This document shows, piece after piece, positions 35,186 to 47,787 of a stretch of DNA of 64,000 nt (the first letter of the stretch is position 1; the number at the start of each line of letters is the position of its first letter). A model generated the notes under the pieces. That model saw nothing but the letters and a program-made list of their open reading frames with translations, was not told where the DNA came from and did not search any database. The DNA is taken from the NCBI GenBank assembly GCA_947247005.1, contig OX365962.1:2515201-2579200 (forward strand), in the 5' to 3' direction. The position numbers and the translations under genes are program-made. The DNA comes from Spisula solida. Its lineage: Eukaryota; Mollusca; Bivalvia; Venerida; Mactridae.

Positions 35186-38100
35186 GTAAGCAAAGTTCAT
35201 TTGTTGTTATTTACAGTTTATTTTATTGTTGTGATTATTGATTTTTGTTACCACATGTAACTGTATCATTGATAAATAGTAAAAAATATTTTTTATAAAA
35301 TTTTAATTTATGTTATCTTAGATATTATATGCAGTTTTGTCCATTACCTTGTGAAACCGTGGAACGTGTAGGTTTCACAGGGTAATGGAAAATCGGTAAA
35401 GCTGCTGAAAAAGATCTTATATTTCACGGAAAGCAAACACTTTCCCCTCAGCGTGGTATATATTTCATAGAAATCGATGAAGAAATAAAATACTTACGGC
35501 TATATTTGTGTTCCAATGTTTTCAAAATTCTACTTGTAACTGTAGCCAAAAGCCACGTGGTATTGCTACCCTGATTACACTGAGACTCATCGGACACGAA
35601 TGACAGAATGAGCATAGCCTCGAAGTCTCAGTTTAATGAAAATACATAATATTAAAAATTAAATAAAATTGACTAGGAAAACAAGCGTATTTGTTATATT
35701 TGAGTTCCTTGCTATCCATTTCTATAATAATTTATGTGATTTGTAGTTGTTAGATATCATAATCGAGCAATAATTATTATTCCAACAAGACATTTTTTTA
35801 TTTAATGTACATGTTTGTATTTGTTTTTCTAACTTTCTTTCAGAATAACGAGTATTGTGCATGTATTTATTAATCAAACCTGGTTTTCTAAATCCATAAA
35901 GCTACGCAATAGGTTTTTGTTTTTTTCTGTCTGCTTTTGTGACTATAGCAAATGATATAATAAAAATGAAGGATCTTGTTTGAAATGAGTAGGTTACGTA
36001 AAGTTTTGAAAATCGATACATAATCCTTAGTCATTAACACATTACTCCGGCTAGACACGTGGAACTATGGACTGTCGCCCGAGCTGACGTCGGTTCACAG
36101 CATTATTATTATTATTATTAGACCATATTTATATAGCCCTTTTTCATGTATATACACGCTCAAAAGTGCTGTACAATCACGATTAAGACATAGTTAAAAC
36201 AATATACATAAATTATACAACTATGGACAAAGGAGTAGATCCACTAAAGGTCTGAATTGGTCTAAAAATTATTAAATTATCAAAGTATGTTATTATGTGT
36301 CATTTGTATATTTTTGTAATGTGGATAGCTTTATCCGTTTGCATAGGGAAGCATTTTTCATCAAATTCGATTTTTACCTGTCACCTGTCCACTAATTGGT
36401 ATCCATGTTTGGCCATTTTTCACAAAAATGGCATATTTTGTCCATATTTTTCCAGTATAAGTGATTTTTTGAATATGGGCACAGTCCTCGACCAAAATCA
36501 GATGACTAAAATGTGAAATTGTACTTTATAATACATTGTTTACAGCACAATTCAAGATGGTCGAGAGCTGTGCCCATATTAAATTTTAAGATTTTAGGTA
36601 CCGCTTCAACGTTATTTCCTCTCGTCATCGAGCCATGAAGTCATGACATTCACCCCGCTTTTAGCCATATTCTCAATACATTTAGTACTTATTGTACAAT
36701 GTTTTATATGCTGTACACAATCATTAGACATTGTACTTCAATGATACATAAAAAACTTACAAAAAATACGCCACTGAACCCCACCCACTTTAATAAAAAC
36801 GTCATTTTATTTAATTTGGAGTCATAAATGTGCATTTTGGGCATTTTTTGAAAACTGTTACCATGGCAACCAAATTCGTAATAAAGATAAGTTTCAATTC
36901 TTAATATCACTCTATGGATGCGCACTTACATTTCGATTCACTATTTTGGAAATAGATGCTTTTTTCCATTTTTTGGCAAAATATTATACCCGTTACCATG
37001 GTAACAGTTTTAAAAAAAATTCTTAAAAAATACCGTTTTTGTAAAATACTTCAACTGATGGTATAAATTTAGCATTTTCACAGGATTTGGACATGGGGCC
37101 ATTTTTTACCCTTCGTGGCTTAACCCCTTTATAAATCAACACTCATTTATGCAAACAGGCAAAATACACAATATGAAATGGTTGCGGGTTATAATGTTCT
37201 TCAATAACCACTAGCTCGTTCATATCCTCTCCTCCACATGTGGAGAATTTGTCAGTAAAGTGTTGTATGTGGAGGAGTAAGTTAATGTATGAATCCCAGG
37301 GGAACTGGCATGTTACATATATTGTCCGCCATATTTTACTGACAAGCTTGGAAAAGAATTAGAAGGTCGTTAGTGCTACTTACTACATTATAAGACCGAT
37401 ACCACAGGAACTTGCATTTATAATTTGAAAAAAAAGAAAAAAAAAGAATTGTTTTCACTAGGCCTACTGTACTATTAAAATATAGACAGGAGTGCAATGC
37501 GATTGTATCCCACGAACTATTCTAATACAAATATTTTAGTAGTAAAGTAGGCCTAGTGAAAAAATATTTTTTTTTCAATTTTTTTTTCATTTTTTTTTCA
37601 AATTATAAATGCAAGTTCCTGTGCCGATACATACTTGATATCTGCATCAAAAGGCGCTTTTTATGAGCCTATTGCCATGTAAATCGGAACTGGTCATGGT
37701 GACAAAACTGATACAAACAAACCAAGAAACTTAATACTGCAGCATTGGGGACGAATTGCCTTCACTTTGATATATAGCTCTTTACGCCACCCTCCTTCAG
37801 TATTTTACAGAATCACGGGCTACTCGCACAAATGTCACATTCTGATCACCTCGGCCTTTATGCACTGTAATAGATACATTTACCGGAGACAAACGGAAAT
37901 GGCCGAGCTTCACGATTGACAAATGTCACTGGTTTGTCCAGCGTTTGAAATTGCACGTGACTTCATAACAAATACAAATTCCGATGCTTGCAATAATGAT
38001 TTGTTGCTAATTATAGATTTTCGTGTACATTTTAGGACCTTCGAATGAAGTGAATGGTACCACGTTCTATCATACATCAATGACGTCATCACTTGACGAC

Positions 38101-41100
38101 ACAAATACAACATTAGAAGCCACACCCGAACAGGAAATGAATACATTTTGGGTAAGATCAAATTCCATGTAATATTTACTGGTTACATGCTCAGGCCCTT
38201 CCCCAGAATATTTTAAGGCGCTGGGTCATTGCTATGTCAAATTTGAACTTACACAGATCCATGAGAATGGCTAAAATATTTAAAAGTGGCAACTGCATGG
38301 TTATCTTTAATTTAAAGGCCAATTTAAGAACTAAATCACACAATACAAGCCAAAATCACTCAAATAACACAATACATACCCACATATTAACACCCATACT
38401 GATTTAAAGACACCATTCCAGGATTTAAGGCGCTCGGGGAAAAGCTTATAGTGGCGTTAAGGTCCTGGGGTACCACAGCGCCTTCTACCCCTGGGGAAGG
38501 TCTGAGTCTCGCTGGTCTGAAGCAACCAAACATGTCTGCTTGTGTGTAGCAGACGGCAGATGTTCGATACATGTGTATGTAATGTAACCTAACGATTGAA
38601 ATGCAAATTACTATCGACAGTTTAAAGAAGGGGTCGCTGAAAGAAGGCGATTGTTGAATCAATAAACTCATAAAAATTATATTGGAAATTAGACATATGC
38701 AGTAATTATTATATTGTGTGTTTATATACATTGTAATACATGTTTCTGCTAATTAATAATGATAATTGTGTAATGCAGCTTGTTTGAAACAGGTGTAGAT
38801 TCTATTTAATTAAAAAATAATCGAAATGGATTTTATAATTTCTGCCGCTTAATGCAGTTTAGTACAGTTAAAACATAATACATGTAGAAGATGTTTTACG
38901 CTCGAGGGCAAGTTGAACGAATAGATACATGTACAAGCGTATGTCAAGTTTGATGTGGTGCGGTTAAAATCACAGATAACTGTATCCACAGACCTAAGAA
39001 ATTATATCACAAAATACAGAGTTTTGAAATTCCCTATCATCCCGTCATTACTATATAAGAGACAGATTGGAAACGCTTTTTTCCGGCCCCTACAGGAATC
39101 CACTATTTAACGCATCATCGGGCCGGGAAACGGTTGCAATCTGGTCTAGATGTGTTTACTACATAAAACAATCAATTTATCTACCATTGAACGTGTCATA
39201 AGTTATATTTCAGGTATTTCATTTTTAGATCGATGTTTCTGATTTCATTATTTCAAACTCTGTATGTTGTGATATAATTTCTTAGGCCTGTGCTGTATCA
39301 TTAAGAGAAATAAAAAAAATTGTTGTAAAATTTATATATTCAAAAAAAATTAGGCTACTCTTAATCAATGATACAGTTACCTGTGGTTAAAATCAGTTGG
39401 TAATGTTGATACATGTTTTGTATTATTTATACAGATCTACACATCCATGTTTTATACATCAGTAAATTGAATAGTCACACACTTTTTAACTGGAATTATG
39501 AATATTGATACCACTGAACTTTGTTACATTGTTTTTATTGCACACGAATGGATCTGATTTGTCCCGTGATGCGTGTACATGCACTACTAAAATCCAGGGG
39601 ACAAATCATGGCCCGGTCTTCCAAAGCATCTCAAGTAGACATCTCAACTCAAATTGAGATTTTGCAAAAATCAGAGTCTGAATTAGAGATAAGTCTGAAG
39701 TTCCAGCTCTTGAAACTTTACTGTAATAAACTCAGAATTACATTTCTGTTAAGTGCTGCTAATTTTGAGTCCAACCTATCATGGAAATTACTTTAAAGAT
39801 TAGTGACAATATTTGAGATGAGATTTTGCTCAAATTGAGATTCTTCGTGAGATCGGGGCCAGTCCCCCTGGAATGAGTTATAGTCGTGTTTTACTATATT
39901 ACACACTCTATTATTGCAGCATTTCATGCCTAAACAAAGACGTCTCTCTAAGACTATGGGATTGTCTCCGTGTTTTACTACATTACACTCTCTATTATTG
40001 CAGCATTTCATGCCCAAACAAAGACGTCTCTCGAAGACTGTGGGATTGTCTCCGTGTTTTACTATATTACACTCTCTATTATTGCAGCATTTCATGCCCA
40101 AACAACGACGTCTCTCTAAGACTGTGGGATTGTCTCCGTGTTTTACTAGATTACACTCTCTATTATTGCAGCATTTCATGCCCAAACAAAGACGTCTCCT
40201 AAGACTGTGGGATTGTCTCCGTGTTTTACTATATTACACATTCTAATATTGCAGCATTTCATGCCCAAACAAAGACGTCTCTCTAAGACTGTGGGATTGT
40301 CTCCGTGTTTTACTATATTACACATTCTATTATTGCAGCATTTCATGCCCAAACAAAGACGTCTCTCGAAGACTGTGGGATTGTCTCCGTGTTTTACTGT
40401 ATTACACATTCTAATATTGCAGCATTTCATGCCCAAACAAAGACGTCTCTCTAAGACTGTGGGATTGTCTCCGTGTTTTACTATATTACACATTCTAATA
40501 TTGCAGCATTTCATGCCCAAACAAAGACGTCTGTCGAAGACTGTGGGATTGTCTCGTCTCTTGAACCAAGTCCTCCCTAACAGAGGTATGTCGTAAAGCA
40601 ATGAATGCTTGTGAAAATTTACAAGTGCTGAACTAAAGATGTTCACAACATTTAAAAAAACCCACACAAAACCCTACTGGCCCCGATCTCCCGAAACATC
40701 TCAATTTGAAATAAATCTCAGCTCAAATTTTGTCGATTGTCTTTTTAGTAATTTTCTATGCGAGATCAGACTCAAAATTAGTATCACCAAAATGAAAACA
40801 TTGTTTAGGGCATTATATCAGCAACATTTCAAGTGCTCAAACTTGAGATTTGTCTTAAACTAAGATTCTTATTTGAGCAAAATCTAAGTTTGAGCTGAGA
40901 TTTCTCCTTGAGGTGCCTCAGGAGATCGGTGCCTGGTCAGCAGTATTTTAGTTATATGGAGACCACCTAGTTACATTGTCCTGAACCAGCAATCACATGT
41001 GACTATAAAAACTATGCTAAATGCCAATGGATACTCGTAGTCATACCAGTAACATTTTAACCAAATATGGCATGCCTGTGTCTGTGATCGAACTCGAAGC

Positions 41101-44100
41101 GGACGCTCTATCACTAGGCTATGAACATGTTAAAAATAGTTATTATCCAATGATAATAGTCTCTTTTGAAACTTTTGACAATATTCCTAAGAACCAGTAC
41201 ATGTACCCTGTTAATACATGATAACTCACGAGTTGTATTGATCGCAGGTCTTGTGAAATGTTTAACGGGAAATCTTCAGGCGAAATAATGACCAAATAAC
41301 ATGTTTCTAATAACCAAATAACATGTTTCTAATAACATGTTTCTAATGACCAAATAACATGTTTCTAATGACCAAATAACATGTTTCTAATGACCAAATT
41401 ACATGTTTCTAATGACCAAATAACCTGTTTCTAATGACCAAATTACATGTTTCTAATGACCAAATAACCTGTTTCTAATGACCAAATAACATGTTTCTAA
41501 TGACCAAATTACATGTTTCTAATGACCAAATAACCTGTTTCTAATGACCAAATAACATGTTTCTAATGACCCAATAACATGTTTCTAATAACCAAATAAT
41601 ATGTTTCTAATGACCCAATAACATGTTTCTAATAACCAAATAACATGTTTCTAATGACCAAATAACATGTTTCTAATGACCAAATTACATGTTTCGACCT
41701 ACTTTTTCATGGAGTTTATAGGCTTTCAAAAAGTAGTTAAACGAAGCATAATGTAAGTGTGATACTGTAAGTAACATCAATGCTTGTGGTGGTACTACTG
41801 GGCAATATCTCATTGATTCCATTTTTGGTCCTATAGAAAAAGATAAAGTTTACTTTACTTTACTTTACTGCAGTCCCCGTAAATCAAACACACTTATACT
41901 GGTTTACACGATTAGGGGTCCGTTTCATAAACATTATCTTAGCTAAGATCGCATTCTGATCCCCTCGGCCTTTATGCATTGCCGGAGACAAACGTAAATG
42001 ACCGAGCTTTCACGATTGCTAATTGAACTAATTGACCCAAACATGTTTGTTAAGTTGTAATACATGTAGTTATTTATAGTAATTGTAGTTAAATATTGAA
42101 TGTGCTATGTTTCTTAGTTTGGTTATAATATCACACGAACAAATCGAATCTCAGCTAAGATACGTCTATGAAACGGGCCCCAGGTCCCTAACCACTGAGT
42201 TTACAATACATGCTTATTTTGACGCATGCGTTATTGATAACACATATCATTTTGAACCGTGTCCATAGTAACTCTGGTTGTTGTTGTTGTTTGCAGGTGG
42301 TGAATCAACTTCCGGTTCCGGTGGAGTTTCCGGTTTGGATAATATACCTACGTTGTACATGCCGATGAATAATCTAAATCAGCCACCAATGTTAAACCAG
42401 CATAGTCCAGTAACAAAAGCCGCAGACGATAAACTAGCGAACGTTGGCCACGTGGCAGATACGTCACTTCCGGCAACAAAAGACGCAGACGATACGCTTG
42501 CCAGCTTTGTTCCTGTGGGCGATACATCACTTCCGGTGGCAAGTGAAATATTTGACTTTAGTGCTATAAATAAAGCTAATGCTAATACAGGTAACACAGG
42601 GACTTCTGATACCACTAATACCTTGCAGAGCATGGACTTTGATTTCTCCAACCTTGGTTTGTCGTCTGATGCTAACAGTGGGTCCAATAAGGGAGGTAAT
42701 GGTATGGCGCCGTACCTTAACATGAATACCGGTCAAAATGACGTCAGTATCCCTGTGGTCAATAATGTACAGCCGATTTCTTTTGGGCAACTGAATGCTA
42801 ATCTGGAAACCGATCAGAATAACTTTGGAAGCGCAGCCCTGGATAACAATATAAAACCGTTTGGACAACTAAATACGAATATGGACAATCTTCAAAATAA
42901 CTTTGGAGGCGCAGCCATAGATAACAATATAAAACCGTTTGGACAACTAAATACGAATATGGACAATCTTCAAAATAACTTTGAAGGCACAGCCATGGAT
43001 AACAATATAAAACCGTTTGGACAACTAAATACGAATATGGACAATCTTCAAAATAACTTTGGAGGCGCAGCCATGGATAACAATATAAAACCGTTTGGAC
43101 AACTAAATAAGAATATGGACAATCTTCAAAACAACTTTGGAAGCGCAGTCATGAACAACGATGTGAAGGCGATACCCTTTGGGTTAAATACTAAACCAAT
43201 TAAACGTGGTCCAGTGTTCAGTACCAAGAAGGAGTTCACTGATCTCTCCAGAAAGCCAATGTTGTTTGTTAAATCTGCATTCATTGATACCAGCGGGAGA
43301 CAGAACCCAAACATGAAGTCGGTTAGTGGCTTTATTGATACGTCAGGAGATACCCAACCCCAACCCAAGCCAACATCGGCCCCAACACCAACACGAGCCT
43401 CGCCAACAACATCAGCTGTTGCACCAATACAGGATGTTAAAACATCACCTATACCAGTGTTAGGAGGAATAGGGCTCCCTCGCTTTGATAGTAGCAACGT
43501 TTTAGTCTCCAAGAACAATCCGAACACGAATACCCAAGAAACGGCTGGCAATCCAAATTTGAAAGTGGATATCCTATATCCACCCGCACCATTTCCTGAT
43601 CAGTCTAATCCGATTACAAATCAGAACACAAATGATATCAACCAAACAGGAGGTGTGTCTGCAAGCAACACGGGAAACACAAATAACCCGGGGAATAAAG
43701 CTGGAACGTCTCCCGCCGCTACAATCAATTCTGATACTGGTGCTGTTGATTATGATATTTATGGAGAATTTGAAACAGGAATGGTTAACCCAGTACAAAC
43801 AAACACTCCAAACAACATAAATACAGGAATGGTTAACTCAGTCCAAACAAACAATCCAAACAACATGAATACTCCGTTAGGTAACAATGTTGTTAATGCT
43901 AACCCCATGGTACCGCTCCAACCAGCATTAGTGAACAACGATGATGTATTTAGAACGGAAACAAATGTACAAACAATCAACCCAAATTTACAGGATGGAA
44001 ACATTAACCAGGTGAATCAATTTAATCAAGCTACATCACAAAATGTACCTACCAACCAAATCATCTCCAATAATCGTGCAGTTACCAATAACAGGCAGTC

Positions 44101-46216
44101 GGGACAAATAATATCAGGCAATCAGAACTGGAATGGACAAGGTATTGAAGACCAAAACATTCGTCAAACTCAAGCAAATGGCAATATTAGAACACTCAAC
44201 CAACCACGAGACAATAGCATTCCAAATGGAGTAAACACACTTAACAATCCTGCATTTGGTTCCAGTAATGCATTCCAAAACCAAGGTAACAACCAACCAT
44301 CACAAAATCAAAACAGTTTCAATACTGTACAGAACAATAATTTTCCGAACAATCTGAATCAAGCTGGAAACCAAATGCCATCGAGTAACAGCAATACACC
44401 TGGTAACAGAATTGCTTCTGGTGGCTTTCCTCAGGGTAATGATGTTATCAACCAAGGACAGAATGGTATGGGAAACAATAACAATCAGATGCTGACCAAT
44501 GGTGGACTATCAGCTATCACGGGTGCTGCAACAAATGGTCAAACTAACCAAGGCATGCTACAAAATATTGCTACATCTCAAGGTCAAATGCCGAGTTTAA
44601 CAAACGTTCCTTCGATCATGCAGTCAAACAATTTCGCATCAAACCAGGCAGCAGGAAATGGACTAAATGGTCAACAAAGCCTTATTCCGTCTTCAAATAC
44701 CCGTCCAAGTCAAATGAACCAACCTGGGAGTAACATGAATGAGTTATCGGCTACAGCAATAAATAACGGGAATGTTGCAGTAAACCGGAATAGTGTGTCT
44801 GGAAACACCAATAACGCTGGAATGAATAACAATGGATTTAATGGTCAACGTACAACGAATATCAATTCTCAACAGGTGCCCTCCATCAACAACAACAACA
44901 GAGTCTTCTCAAACAACAACAACAACAACAACAACAACCAAGCAATGTTGAACAACGACAACAACATTGTGCCTGGTACAGGAAGGCCCAATGCAAATGT
45001 TAAACAACAGTCCGGAAGTGTTGGACAAAATAATAATTTCAGAAATGACGGTTTACAAAATTTGGCCAACACAGAAAATGCACTTCAAAACGGACAAAAT
45101 GGTATCAAGAATTTCCGAAATCCACAAAATGGCGGCGCACAAAATGGACAATTTAATCAAAATTTGCAAACACAACAAAATAATATTAGAAATTCGGCGA
45201 ATACAGGAAACGTAATTCAAAATGGACGAAATAGTATGAATAATCTTCAAAATGGCGGCGAACAAAATGGACAATTTAATCAAAATTTACAAACACAACA
45301 GAACAGCGTTATAAATCCGGCGAATACAGGAAACACATTTCAAAATGGTGTAAATAATCTTCAAAATGGCGGTGGTCAAAATAGACAATCTAATCAAAAT
45401 CTGCAAACACAGCAGATTAATATAAGAAATCCAACCAGTACAGGAAATGTAATTCAAAATGGACAGAGTGGTATAAATAATCTTCAAAATGGTCAATTTA
45501 TTCAAAATAACCCGAATGACCGAATTAATCAAAATCACCCGAACAGCGTAAGAAATTCAGCGAATACCGGTAATGTTATTCATCCTCCTCAGAACAGTAT
45601 GAATAATTTCGGAAATCTTCAAAATGGCGGCTCTCAATTTAACCAAAATCTACAACCACAACAGAATAACGTGGTAAATTTGGTTAATACTGGGAACACT
45701 GTTCCAAACAGACTGGGTGGAACAACGCAATCAAACAGGCAATCAAATATGGCGGGAAATTCAGCGAACTTCGTTAATATGAGGCAAAATGGACAGATGA
45801 CAAACTTACAACAAAATTCGAATCCTGCAAGTATGGGAGGAACTTCTAGGAACACGCAGACTGGCCTGAATAACAATGTACCAGTTGGACAGTTTGGACA
45901 GATGAATAATGTGCAACGTATGCAGAATAATGGTAATGGTATGAATACTTTCAGAAATGGACAAAACACCAACAATTTAAATTTACCATTCAATTTGAAT
46001 CAATTCAACAACAACAACAACAACGGATTTCCGGTTGGAATAGGAAGTGCCCCCCAAGGAATGATAAACGCCGGACCTCTAAGACCGAATTTTATTTCTA
46101 ATAATGTAATGAATTTGCCAAGACAAAATCCGTTTCTAAGCAACAATTCCCCTTTTGACATTAATCAAATAAGACGTAACAATTTCAATGGTGGACCATT
46201 CATGCCATTCAGATGA
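35092..46216 (+). CDS. Secreted Asn/Gln-rich repetitive protein (about 1,337 residues), candidate extracellular or shell-matrix protein
   Basis: Exon 1 (35092-35185) encodes a signal peptide (MKSVCVVLSFVLSVVVS, then QQTPVLSD) and ends in phase 1 at GCAG|GTAAGC. Exon 2 (42297-46216), after acceptor TTTGCAG, resumes in phase 1 and runs 1,305 codons to TGA. The mature protein is dominated by Asn, Gln, Gly, Ser and Thr. It has four near-perfect 26-residue repeats (42,841-43,152), a Thr/Pro segment near 43,360, 41-residue repeats (about 45,080-45,640) and Asn runs. The last residues are GGPFMPFR. There is no Cys-rich or enzymatic domain and I recognise no family. Secretion plus low-complexity Asn/Gln sequence suggests a structural matrix protein (shell, periostracum, byssus or egg coat), but that is inference. 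A 3-exon variant is considered separately. Confidence 0.8.
38036..38151 (+). CDS. Possible extra or alternative exon of the Asn-rich gene
   Basis: An acceptor-like CATTTTAG and a good donor (TTTTGG|GTAAGA) bracket 116 bases that read in phase after exon 1. The frame is Ser/Thr-rich with three NxT sites (NGT, NTT). Its length leaves phase 0, which would shift the main exon out of frame and stop after about 23 codons. It is therefore an alternative-splice exon, an exon needing another partner, or chance. Confidence 0.25.
38970..39388. mobile_element. Foldback element interrupted by a 306-bp inverted-repeat element
   Basis: GATAACTGTATC and ...ATCAATGATACAGTTACC belong to the foldback family of 32,871. 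It is split by the element at 38,987-39,292. Confidence 0.7.
38987..39292. mobile_element. CACAGRCCTAAGAAAT inverted-repeat element
   Basis: CACAGACCTAAGAAATTATA and, inverted, CACAGGCCTAAGAAATTATA; about 42-bp ends. CTGTATC is repeated directly on both flanks. Confidence 0.85.
39612..39858. mobile_element. Element family A, copy 3
   Basis: Same internal sequence and orientation as copy 2, with a mutated left end (CCCGGTCTTCCAAAGCATC). It lies immediately left of the 84-bp minisatellite. Confidence 0.88.
39870..40556. repeat. 84-bp minisatellite open on both strands
   Basis: About eight units of 84 bp (28 codons) containing GCAGCATTTCATGCCCAAAC and GGATTGTCTCCGTGTTTTAC. Because 84 is a multiple of three and stops are rare in the unit, several frames stay open on both strands. 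The repetitive 110-163-codon frames here are by-products. Confidence 0.95.
40681..40930. mobile_element. Element family A, copy 4
   Basis: Intact left end CCCCGATCTCCCGAAACATC; inverted relative to copy 3. It lies to the right of the 84-bp minisatellite. Confidence 0.88.
41284..41696. repeat. 22-bp satellite
   Basis: About 18 units of AATGACCAAATAACATGTTT plus CT, with ACCTG and ATTACATG variants; it lies just upstream of the Asn-rich gene's main exon. Confidence 0.96.
41915..42181. mobile_element. GGGGYCCGTTTCATA inverted-repeat element
   Basis: GGGGTCCGTTTCATAAAC...ATCTTAGCTAAGAT at the left; the inverse, ATCTCAGCTAAGAT...ATGAAACGGGCCCC, at the right. It ends about 115 bases before the Asn-rich gene's main exon. 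Confidence 0.85.
42297..46216 (+). CDS. Asn-rich secreted protein, exon 2 (main coding exon)
   Basis: A single 3,920-base exon, open throughout on the plus strand. The open frame can be extended upstream through TTG codons of the polypyrimidine tract, but those are intronic: TTGTTTGCAG is the acceptor. Base composition follows AAY/CAR codons, and several antisense open frames are by-products of that bias. Confidence 0.9.
42841..43152 (+). repeat. Coding 78-bp (26-residue) tandem repeat
   Basis: Four nearly identical units of the form DNNIKPFGQLNTNMDNLQNN followed by FGGAAM or a variant, preceded by a diverged first unit and followed by a decayed one. Very low divergence suggests recent expansion or gene conversion. 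Confidence 0.95.
44889..44944 (+). repeat. (AAC)n codon repeat inside coding sequence
   Basis: Two AAC runs encode poly-Asn (NNNN and NNNNNNNN). They are length-variable microsatellite material in frame. Confidence 0.9.
45080..45660 (+). repeat. Coding ~41-residue Asn/Gln repeats
   Basis: About five diverged units containing QFNQNLQTQQN, an NTGN(V/T)IQNG core and NNLQNGG. The reading frame is kept, but unit lengths vary. Confidence 0.8.
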
Positions 46217-47053
46217 ACACATACTTAAAAGGGGCATGCACAGGAACTGGAGTGTCTTGGTTTGCACACAACAAAATTGCGTTTATCACTTGTAAAACCA
46301 ACTATTACCGAAAAGTCAAAGAATAATTAGTTATTCTTGAAATATTTATTTTTTAAACAAGCGGGATTTTCGTAACTTTTTACAGGGTTTTCATTATTTG
46401 ACTTAGGTATTAAAACGATATCAATTCGAGTGCTATTCGAGACACTTCAGTTCCAGGGCATGTCCCTTTAATCTTTTTTTATTGAGCAGCTTTTACATTT
46501 TCATTTTTATATTTATAAGTGATTTCGCAGTTATAGTGCACCCAGGATAACGAGAAAGGCGGGAAATTTAGTATATTCCACAAGGGTGGATTAATTAGAT
46601 ATGCACGATTTATCAGTGATGTTTTGAGTACACTACTGATCTTAGCTGTTTACATTTGTTAAATCAATTTTGCAACAGTTGACGAAACCGATTCATGTTT
46701 GCAAATATCGCATTATCCTGGGCGCATGTATAAGTATACATTTTTGTACTTTTAGGCATCTAAATAATGAGCTATTTTTATATGACATGTCTTAAAATTA
46801 CATACGCATCAACTTAACACAGTTTTCTCCCTTTGATTTGACTAGTTATGCAAAGTTGACCGAATGTTGAAACGATTTGTTTGACGGACTACTTTTTATT
46901 GATGCATCTGAGATGGTTGACGAAGTACTCTTGAGAAATTAATGCACCAATTGACACAATATTGACACCCGTGTTGCATCATCTTTGATTTTTTAAATAC
47001 ATTTTGTATGTACATGTATATCTTGCCTTTTGTTAGTTGTACAGTGTTTGCAT

Positions 47054-47059
47054 AATAAA
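47054..47059 (+). terminator. Likely polyadenylation signal of the Asn-rich gene
   Basis: AATAAA 840 bases after the stop codon. The stretch between is AT-rich with no other feature, consistent with a 3' untranslated region. Confidence 0.45.
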
Positions 47060-47119
47060 TATTATTCATATCATTCCGTTTGTTTAGTTTTCTTAATCAA
47101 AATCCAGTCATATTATCAT

Positions 47120-47580
47120 GAAGATGTATGCTGTAGTTGTGGTGCACCGACAACTTTTATTCGGATCCGACCATAATTAGAAGAGTTATTGCCCTCGGTA
47201 TTACCCGTTGAATGGTATACATACAATTTCATGCAATGTGATGAAATTTAGTCTATGTCGTACTGGTCAACTTGACAAGTATTTGTGGTACAGTCTTTAA
47301 ACTGCGCAGGGATATTAGTCAGCATAAGTTGTGCACCGTCGACTTTTATTCGGATCCGACCAGAATTAGTAGAGTTATTGCCCTTGGAATGGTGAAATTT
47401 AAGACAATTTGATGAAATTTGCCTGTGTCGTAGGTAAACTTCAGCTTCACATGAAATATAATTGTGCTACAGTCTTCAAACTGCATATGACTATTAATTC
47501 GTGATCATGAGAATATAAGTCTGCATGGGTTGTAGTGCATCGACAAATTTTATTCGGATCCGACCAAAATTAGTAGAGTT
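47120..47580. repeat. ~195-bp tandem repeat, three units
   Basis: Each unit starts GTTGTGGTGCACCGACAACT or a variant, then TTTTATTCGGATCCGACC and TTAGTAGAGTTATTGCCC. The third is cut short. Confidence 0.9.
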
Positions 47581-47787
47581 GTGGAATTTGATTTCATTTA
47601 GAGAGGTGTTTAGGGGTGTTTTAAACTTTGTGTTTACATATTTTCACTTGTATGTGATCCGATTCATTTGTAGAGTCGTCTTGGCAAACTATATATTAGC
47701 CCCACGTCCTGGCATTGGAGTGGGTGTGTGTGTCCCTCTGCTCATCTTGCTTCTACGCACATGGACACTCATGTCAGCAAAGATCAA

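Larger units (their letters stand above)
35186..42296 (+). other. Long intron 1 of the Asn-rich gene
   Basis: 7.1 kb holding transposon families A, foldback and others, the 84-bp and 22-bp repeats, and one possible alternative exon at 38,036-38,151. Apart from these I see no coding signal. Confidence 0.65.

Noticed and set aside
35255..39385. A 4.1-kb transposon with GTAACTGTATCATT ends
   Set aside because: The inverted motifs at these points are better explained as separate copies of the short foldback family; the interval also contains the candidate exon and unrelated elements.
39793..40667. Several repetitive 109-163-codon frames on both strands
   Set aside because: They are forced by the 84-bp (28-codon) minisatellite, which has few stops in any frame; there is no start context, splice structure or family.
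42348..45993. Numerous minus-strand frames of 60-141 codons
   Set aside because: They are antisense shadows of the AAY/CAR-rich coding exon of the secreted Asn-rich protein.
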